A stretch of DNA of 64,000 nt, from NCBI RefSeq assembly GCF_008831545.1, contig NZ_CP044523.1:3472001-3536000 (forward strand), read 5' to 3'. Every line of letters starts with the position of its first letter. Positions within the stretch are counted from its first letter, which is position 1. This document shows, piece after piece, positions 44,208-51,820 of this stretch. This DNA is from Halorussus halophilus (GTDB taxonomy: Archaea; Halobacteriota; Halobacteria; Halobacteriales; Haladaptataceae). The notes under the pieces were generated by a model, which searched no databases, was not told the DNA's origin, and saw only the letters and a list, made by a program, of their open reading frames with translations. The position numbers and the translations under genes were made by a program.

Positions 44208-44465
44208 TCACGGCTCCGACTCCTCGAAAATCAACTGCTCTTTCTGCCGCCGCGACAACTGCTTGAGTTCGTACTCGCGGGACATCGCCGCCGACTTCGA
44301 GTCGAACTCCTCGGTGTGAATCAGTTCGACGGGCGTCCGACCGCGCGTGTACTTTGCACCCTCGCCGTCGTCGTGTTCTCGCACGCGGCGCTCTACGTCG
44401 GTGGTGTAGCCAGTATAAAAGGTTCCGTCGCTACATTCGAGCACGTACACGAAGTGGACCGGCAC
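44208..44465 (-). CDS. GIY-YIG domain protein, YhbQ/URI type
   Basis: An 85-residue single-domain protein, [20 protein letters not shown]. The GIY-YIG signature appears as YVLECSDG and [15 protein letters not shown], with the catalytic Tyr and Arg, and a downstream Glu in [20 protein letters not shown]. Such stand-alone domains are putative DNA-repair or structure-specific nucleases. It is alone on this strand. Confidence 0.88.
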   Translation of the reverse strand: MPVHFVYVLECSDGTFYTGYTTDVERRVREHDDGEGAKYTRGRTPVELIHTEEFDSKSAAMSREYELKQLSRRQKEQLIFEESEP

Positions 44466-44524
44466 GCCTGACAGGCTTCGCGTGGTGGTTCTTAGTGTTT
44501 CGGTTCCCGCCCATCTTCGACGGG

Positions 44525-44680
44525 CTATGCGTTGGCCTTCTCGGCGCGCTGGCGCGCGACTTCTGCAATCCCGGCGTTCGCCGAGCAGGAGACGCAGGCT
44601 CGAACCCGGCCCTGCTCGTCGGCGAATACTCGAACGAATCGCTCGGAGACGTGCGCGCCGCAGTGGTCACACGTTGGCAT
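44525..44680 (-). CDS. Zinc microprotein, DUF7563-like (51 aa)
   Basis: Starts [20 protein letters not shown] and has a second pair in [24 protein letters not shown] and CVSC about 29 residues apart form a treble-clef or ribbon zinc site. The [12 protein letters not shown] segment is, from memory, typical of the haloarchaeal DUF7563 family. A longer in-frame start would add 27 residues without similarity. Function is unknown. Confidence 0.7.
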   Translation of the reverse strand: MPTCDHCGAHVSERFVRVFADEQGRVRACVSCSANAGIAEVARQRAEKANA

Positions 44681-44862
44681 GTTCTGGTCTGGCAGGAGGG
44701 CCTGCCAGTGACCAAAACTTTGTTCCGAGACACCAAAAACGCTTTTCCAACTTTGACCCAAATTTGGCGAACATCCAGAGACTCTTCCGCAATTACCCTC
44801 TGACTACTGGTCAGAAAGATAAATTCGGTGGCAGTAACGAGCCATTGTCCGCGAGTATCGCC

Positions 44863-45654
44863 TTATTCTGTCTCGCTCGAACTCGGCGAATCAGCTGTCC
44901 GAGCACCGACCGTGCGAGCGATGAGACCGGCCTGTGCGCCTGCGACGAACCCGGCATCGACGTTCACGGACGACAGCACCGTACAGGACTGGAGCATCCC
45001 CGAGAGCGCGGCCTCGCCTTCTCCGCCGTGTCCGTAGCCAGTCGAGACAGGCAGTCCGATGACGGGCGAATCCACCAACCCGGCTACGACGGTCGGTAAC
45101 GCGCCCTCTCGCCCGGCGGCGACGATTAGGGCGTCAGCCTCACGAAGTCGGTCCAGTTGGTCTACGATGCGCGTCAACGCGGCGACGCCTACGTCGGAGA
45201 CGCGCTTGACGCTCGCACCCATCTCCTCGGCGACGACCGCCGCTTCGCCAGCAGGAACGGCGTCGCTCGTGCCCGCCGTGACGACGCCGACCGTCGCATC
45301 GACCGTGGGTGCCTCGAAGTCCGCCGCGTGAGCGACGACGACGTTCGACCGTTCGTGGGTCGTCACTTCGGCGTCGGGAAACTCCTCGGCCAGTTCGTCA
45401 CGGAGCGCGCGCCGCTGGTCTGCGTCGGTTCGCGTCACGATTGCGCGGCCGGTGGTCTCGACGGCAGTGGTCGCCAGCGTTGCGACTTCGTTGGGCGTCT
45501 TGCCGTCGCTCAGAATCGCTTCAGGCACGCCACGGCGCGTCTCGCGCGCCGCGTCGAATCGCCCGGCCTCGCTCGTCGCGTAGCCTGCGAGTTCGCTCTC
45601 GGCCTCCGCGACGCTCAGTTCGCCCGCGGCGACAGCCTCCAATATCTCGCGCAT
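44863..45654 (-). CDS. larB: Nickel-pincer cofactor biosynthesis protein LarB
   Basis: A 263-residue LarB. The protein carboxylates and hydrolyses nicotinic acid adenine dinucleotide to give the pyridinium dicarboxylate mononucleotide precursor of the lactate racemase cofactor. The C-terminal domain resembles AIR carboxylase (PurE-like) with VGVVTAGTSDAVPAGEAAVV, AALTRIVDQLDRLREADALI, REGALPTVVAGL and PVSTGYGHGGEGEAAL. The N-terminal segment carries RRGVPEAILSDGKTPNEV. larE lies 10 kb away at 55568; larC and larA are not in the window. Confidence 0.92.
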   Translation of the reverse strand: MREILEAVAAGELSVAEAESELAGYATSEAGRFDAARETRRGVPEAILSDGKTPNEVATLATTAVETTGRAIVTRTDADQRRALRDELAEEFPDAEVTTHERSNVVVAHAADFEAPTVDATVGVVTAGTSDAVPAGEAAVVAEEMGASVKRVSDVGVAALTRIVDQLDRLREADALIVAAGREGALPTVVAGLVDSPVIGLPVSTGYGHGGEGEAALSGMLQSCTVLSSVNVDAGFVAGAQAGLIARTVGARTADSPSSSETE

Positions 45655-45791
45655 ACCCCTCTCTGGGTGGTCTGTGTACTCGTATCCTCCGACCTAACCT
45701 GCGGCCGCACACGATTCACTAGTACTTATAATTTTTGGCCCAGTGTAGAGATAACCGGTTACCACGCGACATGCCGCCGTTCACCCGATAA

Positions 45792-45806
45792 TTTGGGAAG
45801 CTTTAT
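45792..45806 (+). promoter_or_regulatory. Promoter of the DUF1931 gene, shared 15-mer
   Basis: TTTGGGAAGCTTTAT includes the TATA element CTTTATT, placed about 27 bases before the ATG at 45834, so the mRNA is leaderless. The identical 15 bases lie before atpK. Confidence 0.6.
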
Positions 45807-45833
45807 TAGGAGGGCCGGGAAAGAACAGGGCGT

Positions 45834-46001
45834 ATGGCAGACCTCATCGTCAAAGCCGCTGTCAAGGACGCACTGGACGACAAGAACGTGGCCTCCGACT
45901 TCTACGACGCGCTCGACGAGCGAGTCGAGGACCTCCTCGACGACGCTGCCCGACGAGCCGAGGCCAACGACCGGAAGACCGTCCAGCCGCGCGACCTGTA
46001 G
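45834..46001 (+). CDS. DUF1931 family histone-fold protein (55 aa)
   Basis: A 55-residue protein, MADLIVKAAVKDALDDKNVA through to DRKTVQPRDL. It matches the DUF1931 family, whose members adopt a histone-like fold. The alternation of short helices (VKAAVKDAL, SDFYDALDERVEDLLDDAAR) and the C-terminal NDRKTVQPRDL resemble half of an archaeal histone pair. Strong promoter features suggest abundant expression. It is one of the small proteins easily missed because of its length. DNA binding is a family-based inference; the strong negative charge argues for caution. Confidence 0.85.
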   Translation: MADLIVKAAVKDALDDKNVASDFYDALDERVEDLLDDAARRAEANDRKTVQPRDL

Positions 46002-46112
46002 ACTGGACGAGTACCGTTTCAATTTTTTCGAGCGCTACGTGCCCAGAGCCGTCTGTAGCGCCAGCATCGCTCGTGCCGCGACGACATCGTCGTACCGCGA
46101 AAACAGACCTCG

Positions 46113-46799
46113 TTAGAACTCGGTGACTTCCACGCCGTCCTCGCTTCCGACGTGTATCTCGTCGGCGAGTCCGACGAACAGACCGTGTTCGACCGCGCCG
46201 GGAATCGCCGAGAGGTCGTCTGCGAGGTTCGCTGGCTCGGAAATCGGCCCGAACGAGGCGTCGAGGACCAGGTTTCCGTTGTCGGTCACGACCGGTCCGT
46301 CCTTGCACTCGGCCGCCCGGAGCTGTGGGTCGCCGCCCAGTGCGCGCACGTCGGCTGAAACCGTCGTCCGCGCGTCGGGAAGCACTTCGACCGGAACAGG
46401 GTGGTCCAGCCGCTTGGCGGCCTTGCTCGGGTCTGCGACGACGAGCAAGCGGTCTGCGGCCGCGTCTACGATTTTCTCCCTCGCGTGGGCCGCGCCGCCG
46501 CCCTTGACGAGGTGCGGGCCAGAGAACTGGTCTGCGCCGTCGATAGCGAGGTCCACGCCGTCTACTTCGTCCAAGCCGACCAGCGGGATGGCCGCCTCCT
46601 TGGCGAGTTCGCGCGACTGGAAGGAGGTCGGGACACCGCGCACGTCAAGGCCCGAATCGACCATCCGGCCGATTGCCCGAATCGCGTGGGCCGCGGTGCT
46701 TCCGGTGCCGAGGCCGACGACCATGCCGTCTTCGACTGCTTCGGCCGCGCTCTCGCCCGCCGCGCGCTTCGCCGCGTCGCTTCCACCGGTCGATTTCAT
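46113..46799 (-). CDS. rpiA: Ribose-5-phosphate isomerase A
   Basis: A 228-residue enzyme interconverting ribose 5-phosphate and ribulose 5-phosphate. Start MKSTGGSDAAKRAAGESAAE precedes the phosphate loop VVGLGTGSTAAHAI. Catalytic residues sit in DLAIDGADQFSGPHLVKGGGAAHAR (with the DGAD and KGGG motifs). VTDNGNLVLDASFG is the conserved C-terminal motif. The open frame extends much further upstream but only into the non-coding element. Used for nucleotide sugar supply. Confidence 0.94.
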   Translation of the reverse strand: MKSTGGSDAAKRAAGESAAEAVEDGMVVGLGTGSTAAHAIRAIGRMVDSGLDVRGVPTSFQSRELAKEAAIPLVGLDEVDGVDLAIDGADQFSGPHLVKGGGAAHAREKIVDAAADRLLVVADPSKAAKRLDHPVPVEVLPDARTTVSADVRALGGDPQLRAAECKDGPVVTDNGNLVLDASFGPISEPANLADDLSAIPGAVEHGLFVGLADEIHVGSEDGVEVTEF

Positions 46800-46886
46800 A
46801 CTCGCTGGTGGGTCGCGCGTCCCCAAAAGTGTGGGCGAATTTCGAGCGTCCGGAAACCATACGTCTCGTGTATTTTCACTACCGGA

Positions 46887-47124
46887 ACGGCGCGCGCGGC
46901 GTGGCGTTCGCGCGAAGCGCGCGACCGTCGAGCCATTCCGTGCGAGGTCTGCGCGAACGAAGTGAGTGCAGGCTCGAAAGACGAGTGGACGCGAGTCTTT
47001 CGGTGGATGAGGACCGCAACTCGGAAAACGCGGCACGCCGCGTTTTCCAGAATTGAGGACCACAATCGGCTGGGGAGGCGTGTGGCTGTTGCGGAGCGGT
47101 TGCGGTGCTGTGCGGTCTCATTGG
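46887..47124 (+). repeat. Modular intergenic element, copy B (left and central blocks)
   Basis: Starts ACGGCGCGCGCGGCG and contains TCCGTGCGAGGTCTGCG, GAACGAAGTGAGTGCAGGCT, a hairpin from CGAAAGACG...CGAGTCTTTCG, and CGGTGGATGAGGACCGCA. Next are a strong hairpin GGAAAACGCGGCACGCCGCGTTTTCC (as 47023-47048), CAATCGGCTGGGGAGGCGTGTGGCTG, and the end GTGCTGTGCGGTCTCATTGG. Blocks and their order match copy C at 60.1 kb. The remaining 47125-47331 holds no recognised feature other than the promoter region of the ABC genes. Confidence 0.65.
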
Positions 47125-47331
47125 TTTCGGGAGTAGCTATTTTGCTTCTCGATGTTCTTCGTCAAGTTGCCGTCGCCGATTCCCTCGATTATCTCTTCTC
47201 GCCCGTTCTCTCACGCTGCTCACTTGGAAGAGACGATCGCACACAGGACTTGCTTACACCACGAACAAGCCCTCGTTTCCGGCCAGAACAGGCACCAGCG
47301 TTTTGGTACTGTCGCGCGTACTGAGTTCGAC

Positions 47332-48108
47332 ATGGCTGCAAGCCACTCGGACTCCTCGGCCGACGCTGACTTCTCGGACCCCGCTGGCGACTCCGGACAA
47401 GCGGTGGCGCTCCGCGAAGTTCGGAAGACATACGTCCTCGGTGGCGAGGAAGTCCACGCGCTCGACGGCGTCACTCTCTGGATTCCGAATGGCTCGTACA
47501 CGGCCGTCATGGGTCCGAGTGGCTCCGGGAAATCGACGCTGCTCAACCTCATCGGCTGTCTCGACACGCCCACAGAAGGTTCAGTTTGGGTCAACGGCCG
47601 AGAAGTGTCGGCGATGTCCGACCGAGACCGCACCCGCGTCCGCGGCGAGGAAATCGGCTTCGTCTTCCAGACGTTCAACCTCATGCCGAAACTCACCGCG
47701 GCCGAGAACGTCGCGCTCCCACTCGTCTTTCAGGGCGTCTCGCGCTCCGAGCGCCGTGAGCGCGCCAGAGAACTCCTCGAAGACGTCGGCCTCGGTGACC
47801 GTGCCGACCACCGCCCCAACGAACTCTCGGGTGGTCAGCGCCAGCGCGTCGCCATCGCTCGCGCGCTGGCGGCCGACCCCGCCATCATCCTCGCCGACGA
47901 ACCGACTGGTAATCTCGACCAAGAGACTGGCAAGCAAATCATGGGGCTGTTCCAGCGACTCCACGACGAGGGCAACACCATCCTGATGGTTACCCACGAG
48001 CGGCCAATCGCGGAACACGCGGAGCGAGTCGTCCACGTCCTCGACGGTACCTTAGAACGTGTCGAGGAGATAGAGTCGCCCCGACGAGTCGAAGCGGAAC
48101 TGGACTGA
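47332..48108 (+). CDS. ABC transporter ATP-binding protein, MacB/LolD type
   Basis: A 258-residue ATPase starting [20 protein letters not shown]. After a Ser/Asp leader the nucleotide-binding domain has Walker [10 protein letters not shown], the Q-loop [20 protein letters not shown], the signature [15 protein letters not shown], Walker [14 protein letters not shown] and the H-loop VTHERPI. The ADEPTGNLD and FNLMP words are typical of the MacB/LolD/FtsE group, which energises mechanotransmission or lipoprotein export. The permease starts on the very next base after its stop codon. Confidence 0.93.
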   Translation: MAASHSDSSADADFSDPAGDSGQAVALREVRKTYVLGGEEVHALDGVTLWIPNGSYTAVMGPSGSGKSTLLNLIGCLDTPTEGSVWVNGREVSAMSDRDRTRVRGEEIGFVFQTFNLMPKLTAAENVALPLVFQGVSRSERRERARELLEDVGLGDRADHRPNELSGGQRQRVAIARALAADPAIILADEPTGNLDQETGKQIMGLFQRLHDEGNTILMVTHERPIAEHAERVVHVLDGTLERVEEIESPRRVEAELD

Positions 48109-49353
48109 ATGGACGCCGTCGAGAGCCTGCGACTGAGTTGGCGCGCGATTCGGAGCCACAAGCTTCGCTCAGCGCTGACGACGCTCGGGGTCATCATCGG
48201 CGTCGCGGCGGTCATCACCTTCGTCACGCTCGGCACGAGTCTGCGCGCGGACGTACTCGGGCAGGTCGGGGCCGACCGTACGCCGAACGTCTACGCGTGG
48301 GCCAGTCCGGAGGGCGAGGGCGGCGGCGCACCCGGAGCGGGCGCACAGCCAGTTTTCACCGAACGCGACCTCCAGGAACTCCAGAACATCTCGACCGTCG
48401 AGTCCGTCGTCCCGCGGGGGGTGGTACCCACCGCAGGCCTCTCTGCGGGCGGCGAGACGGTCGCACAGCGACAGGTGATAGCCACCTCACCCTCCTACTT
48501 CGACACGCAGGATTTCGTGGCTGGGCGTCCCTTTCAGCAGGGCCAGCGCGAAGTCGTGCTGAACGAGCAGGCCGCGAAGCTGTTCGATTCGCAGGTCGTC
48601 GTGGGGGAGAACGTCACGCTCAGGTTGGCTTCTGGGGACTCAGTCGAGGCGGAGGTCGTCGGCCTGCTCAACTCCTCGGCGGCGGGCAGTGCTTTCGAAG
48701 GATTCGGCTCACAACCGCTCGTGTTCACTCCGACCGACCCGTTCTACCGGACGACCATCGAAAGTCCGACCACGGGCGAGAGCGTGCGCGTCTACCCGAC
48801 GATAACGGTCGTCGCAGATAGCTTCGAGTCCGTCTCGGAGACCAAGGAGGGCGTCCGGAATTATCTCACCAATCGCTCCGACGCCGCGCAACTCGCGCCC
48901 GACAATTATGCGTTCTCGGTCTCGACCGACCAAGACCTCGTGAACCAACTCGAAGAGCTGATTAGCACGCTCACGAACTTCATCACCGGTATCGCGGTCA
49001 TCTCCTTGATTGTGGGGTCAATCGGCATCGCGAACATCATGCTCGTCTCCGTCACCGAGCGCACGAAGGAGATCGGCATCATGAAAGCCGTCGGCGCACA
49101 GCGCCGCGACGTGCTCCAACTGTTCCTCTTCGAGGCGGTCATGCTCGGCGTCGTCGGCGCAGTCGTCGGCATTCCGGTGGGCGTCCTCGGAGCCTACGCG
49201 GCGGGCGAGTACATCGGACTCTCGCTCGTGTTACCTTACGACTGGTTCGCCATCGCGGTGGCAGTCGGGGTCTTAGTGGGCGTCGTTGCAGGCCTCTATC
49301 CGGCGTGGAACGCATCGCGGACCGACCCTATCGACGCGCTGCGGTACGAATAG
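48109..49353 (+). CDS. ABC transporter permease, MacB/FtsX type
   Basis: A 414-residue permease with the MacB layout. One N-terminal helix (TTLGVIIGVAAVITFVTLG) is followed by a periplasm-side MacB-PCD-like domain of about 230 residues, then three C-terminal helices starting near FITGIAVISLIVGSIGIANI. The coupling motif SVTERTKEIGIMKAVGAQRRDVL is diagnostic. Glycine/alanine-rich insert about residues 65-80. It forms a unit with the adjoining ATPase. Substrate unknown. Confidence 0.93.
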   Translation: MDAVESLRLSWRAIRSHKLRSALTTLGVIIGVAAVITFVTLGTSLRADVLGQVGADRTPNVYAWASPEGEGGGAPGAGAQPVFTERDLQELQNISTVESVVPRGVVPTAGLSAGGETVAQRQVIATSPSYFDTQDFVAGRPFQQGQREVVLNEQAAKLFDSQVVVGENVTLRLASGDSVEAEVVGLLNSSAAGSAFEGFGSQPLVFTPTDPFYRTTIESPTTGESVRVYPTITVVADSFESVSETKEGVRNYLTNRSDAAQLAPDNYAFSVSTDQDLVNQLEELISTLTNFITGIAVISLIVGSIGIANIMLVSVTERTKEIGIMKAVGAQRRDVLQLFLFEAVMLGVVGAVVGIPVGVLGAYAAGEYIGLSLVLPYDWFAIAVAVGVLVGVVAGLYPAWNASRTDPIDALRYE

Positions 49354-49359
49354 TGGAGT

Positions 49360-49965
49360 CTACCACGAACTGTACCGCTCTTCTTGCCACGGATTCGCCG
49401 TGTTCGAGTAGCCACGCTTCTCCCAGTAGCCTCGCTTCGGCTCCGTCAGAAATTCCACGCTCGTCACCCACTTCGCGCCCTTGTAGGCGTACTTGTGGGG
49501 CGTGACGACCCGAAGCGGCCCGCCGTGTTCAGAGGGAAGCGGTTGCCCGTCGAGTTCCCGGACGAACAGCACTTCCTCGCGCATGCACTCCTCCAGCGGG
49601 AGATTCGTCGTGTAGCCGTCGAGCGACCCGAACAGGACGTGAACTGCCTCGTCCTCCACATCCGCCTCCTCGGCAATCGTCGGGAACGTCACGCCGGTAA
49701 ATTCGTTGTCGAAGCGACTCCACCCCGTAACACAGTGGAAGTCCTGTTTCTGGGTCTCGCTCGGCAGGTCACAGAACTCCTGCCACGAGAGGTCGAGTTC
49801 GTCTTCGACGGCCCCCGTGACCGTAAACCGCCACGACTCCATGTCCCACCCCGGTGTCCCGCTCTTCGAGAGGACCGGGAACTGCTGTGTCTGGCGCTGG
49901 CCGGGCGGCAGTCGTTCGCCGTCGAACTCCTCGTGTGTCGCGGTCTTGTCTTTACTCGCTGGCAT
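49360..49965 (-). CDS. Sulfite-oxidase-like molybdopterin oxidoreductase
   Basis: A 201-residue enzyme with the sulfite-oxidase core, without a cytochrome or dimerisation domain. The Mo-ligating cysteine sits in QDFHCVTGWSRFDNEFTGV. TVTGAVEDELDLSWQEFCDLP precedes it, and HGGPLRVVTPHKYAYKGAKWV binds the cofactor. Size and layout resemble YedY/MsrP-like and haloarchaeal sulfite-oxidase-like proteins. No Tat signal is seen, so it is probably cytoplasmic. It converges with the MacB-type permease; the substrate is unknown. Confidence 0.85.
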   Translation of the reverse strand: MPASKDKTATHEEFDGERLPPGQRQTQQFPVLSKSGTPGWDMESWRFTVTGAVEDELDLSWQEFCDLPSETQKQDFHCVTGWSRFDNEFTGVTFPTIAEEADVEDEAVHVLFGSLDGYTTNLPLEECMREEVLFVRELDGQPLPSEHGGPLRVVTPHKYAYKGAKWVTSVEFLTEPKRGYWEKRGYSNTANPWQEERYSSW

Positions 49966-50068
49966 TGCTCTCTTCTCCCATTCCCCGGAGTCGCCACGCC
50001 GCGCGGATGTATAGAAATGTGGGCCGACCGCTTTATCAGAACACTCGTCGTACCACCGCCGATTCACG

Positions 50069-50320
50069 ATGCCGCTCATCCACTTCGAAACCGCCGACTC
50101 GACGGAACGAACGCAAATCGGGGAGGGACTCGTCCGGTTCGCGGTGCAGGCAGGGCGACTCGAAACTGGCCGCGAGGAGGGCAAATACTTCCTGAACCAC
50201 GCCGATGGCTGTGGCGAAGACGGCACGCACATCGCGCCGGGCGATGCCTTCTTCTTCCACACCGAGACGGGTGACATACTCTGTCGAGACCACGGCGAAG
50301 AGCGAAGCAACGAGGAATAG
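50069..50320 (+). CDS. Conserved haloarchaeal hypothetical protein (83 aa)
   Basis: Reads MPLIHFETADSTERTQIGEG and continues LVRFAVQAGRLETGREEGKYFLNHA. It ends with FFFHTETGDILCRDHGEERSNEE. No transmembrane segment, signal or metal cluster. The GIEEG-like turns and the single HADGCGEDG motif with Cys do not match a family I know. It lies between the divergent sulfite-oxidase-like gene and the convergent orc gene. Codon use and acidic composition are those of a real gene. Confidence 0.65.
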   Translation: MPLIHFETADSTERTQIGEGLVRFAVQAGRLETGREEGKYFLNHADGCGEDGTHIAPGDAFFFHTETGDILCRDHGEERSNEE

Positions 50321-50345
50321 CGGTGGAAAGCAGGAGCGAGAAAAA

Positions 50346-51479
50346 CTAGTTCCCGTCGAGTCGGTTCAGCACGGCCTCGGGTTCGTAGCGAAGGGAGAGT
50401 TGCCGCGAGCGCCCGCGACCCTCGACGTTCGTGTACGTCGCGTCGATGATGCCGAGTTGGTCGAGTTTGTTGATGATTTCGGAGTAACGCGTGTAGCCCA
50501 GCCCCGTCTGCTCGTGGAAGGCGTCGTACACGTCGCCTGCGCGCTGGCCGTCGTGTTCGGCGATGACGCGCAAGAGGTCGATTTCGCTCTCGCTGAGTGC
50601 CCGCAGACTGTGGCTCAGGTGGACGTACTTGGACTTCTCGTAGGCCTCCTCTACGTCCTCGATTTCGACCGAGCGACTCGCGCGCATCTCGGCGTTCAGT
50701 CCGGCACGCCTGAGCAGGTCGATACCGACGCGCAGGTCGCCGCTCTCGGCAGTTAGCTCCGCGACCCTGTCGAGGACCTGCGAATCGACCACGCCCTCGT
50801 GGAAGCCGCGCTCGACGCGCTTGCGCAGGATGTCTACGATTTCCGTGCTGTCGTACACCGGGAAGTACACTTCCTCGGGGCGGAAGACGCTTTGGACGCG
50901 GCCGTCCAACTCCTCGATGACGTCCAAGTTCATGTCCGAGGAGACGACGATGACGCCTATCTTCGCGCCGCTGTGGGCCTCGTGAGCGCGCAGCAGCGAG
51001 TAGAGCGTGTCCGACGCCTCGCTCTCGTAGAAGAGGTAGTTCACGTCGTCTAACGCGACGACGAGGACTTCGTCCTCTTCGACCAGTTTCTCGGTAATTT
51101 GGCGGAAGAGTTTCTTGAACGAGATGCCCGACGAGGGCGGTTCGTACTCGAATATTCCTTCGAAGATGCGGGAGAAGACGGAGTAGCGCGTCGAATCGAC
51201 CTGACAGTTGATGCGTACCGTCCGAACGTCCGTCTGGGCGGACAGTTCGCTGAACAGTTTCTGGACGGCCGTCGTCTTCCCTGTGCCCGGTGGGCCACGC
51301 GAGATGACGTTCAGCGGCCGGGAACCGCGCGCAGCAGGTCGCAGTGCGTACTTGAGGCTCTGCAGTTGGCTCTCCCTGTGGGCGAACGACTCGGGGACGT
51401 AGTCTATCTCGAAGACGTGTTCGTCACGGAACACGGACTCGTCCCACGAAAGCATCCCCTCTTCGGGGTCGTCTGCCAT
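50346..51479 (-). CDS. orc: Orc1/Cdc6 family replication initiator
   Basis: A 377-residue AAA+ protein starting MADDPEEGMLSWDESVFRDE; a GTG four codons upstream is an alternative. Walker A is RGPPGTGKTTAVQ (lysine at residue 68), Walker B VVALDDVNYLFYESE, sensor motif VIVVSSDMNL. A C-terminal winged helix (about 290-377) includes QTGLGYTRYSEIINKLDQLG for DNA contact. Haloarchaea carry several such genes; only some mark origins. No origin recognition boxes or AT-rich unwinding region are visible on either side, so this is probably not an origin-linked copy. Confidence 0.92.
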   Translation of the reverse strand: MADDPEEGMLSWDESVFRDEHVFEIDYVPESFAHRESQLQSLKYALRPAARGSRPLNVISRGPPGTGKTTAVQKLFSELSAQTDVRTVRINCQVDSTRYSVFSRIFEGIFEYEPPSSGISFKKLFRQITEKLVEEDEVLVVALDDVNYLFYESEASDTLYSLLRAHEAHSGAKIGVIVVSSDMNLDVIEELDGRVQSVFRPEEVYFPVYDSTEIVDILRKRVERGFHEGVVDSQVLDRVAELTAESGDLRVGIDLLRRAGLNAEMRASRSVEIEDVEEAYEKSKYVHLSHSLRALSESEIDLLRVIAEHDGQRAGDVYDAFHEQTGLGYTRYSEIINKLDQLGIIDATYTNVEGRGRSRQLSLRYEPEAVLNRLDGN

Positions 51480-51564
51480 CACTTTCACCACGCTCGCGCA
51501 ACTACTTAACCTTTCGCCGTCGAAAAATGTCTGTCGGAGCGACTAGTCCCGAATTGGGCCGCTT

Positions 51565-51723
51565 TCAGGCCTGCTGCATCGCATTCTGGATGTCGCCGCG
51601 GTCCATCGACATCCCGTGTTTGTTCTGTGCGTGTTCCCGGACCATGTCTACGACTTCGTTCTCGTCGTTCGCTCGGACCATGAACTCACAGTCTTGTTGT
51701 GTGCATTCGAATTGGTGTGCCAT
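51565..51723 (-). CDS. DUF1059 family small protein (52 aa)
   Basis: Starts MAHQFECTQQDCEFMVRAND and ends DRGDIQNAMQQA. DUF1059 proteins share a CxxxxCxF...H...H arrangement: here Cys in ECTQQDCEF and His in REHAQNKHGM, fitting a C2H2-like zinc site. They are small, widespread in haloarchaea and of unknown function. An in-frame upstream extension of 30 residues is basic and unlike the family. Confidence 0.8.
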   Translation of the reverse strand: MAHQFECTQQDCEFMVRANDENEVVDMVREHAQNKHGMSMDRGDIQNAMQQA

Positions 51724-51820
51724 GATTTTCTCCCCCGTTAGGGCGAATACTCTGGACGCCAGCCAACGGCAAAACTCCACCGGCCACGAGCGGGTTCGTC
51801 GAACTACCAGCAAACTGGTC

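Noticed and set aside
44797-44815. Hairpin TCTGAC...GTCAGA as a further member of the element families
   Set aside because: A single short stem without any of the constant blocks; could be chance or a simple terminator.
51480-51564. Replication origin beside the Orc1/Cdc6 gene
   Set aside because: No repeated origin recognition boxes and no AT-rich unwinding region on either side of the gene.
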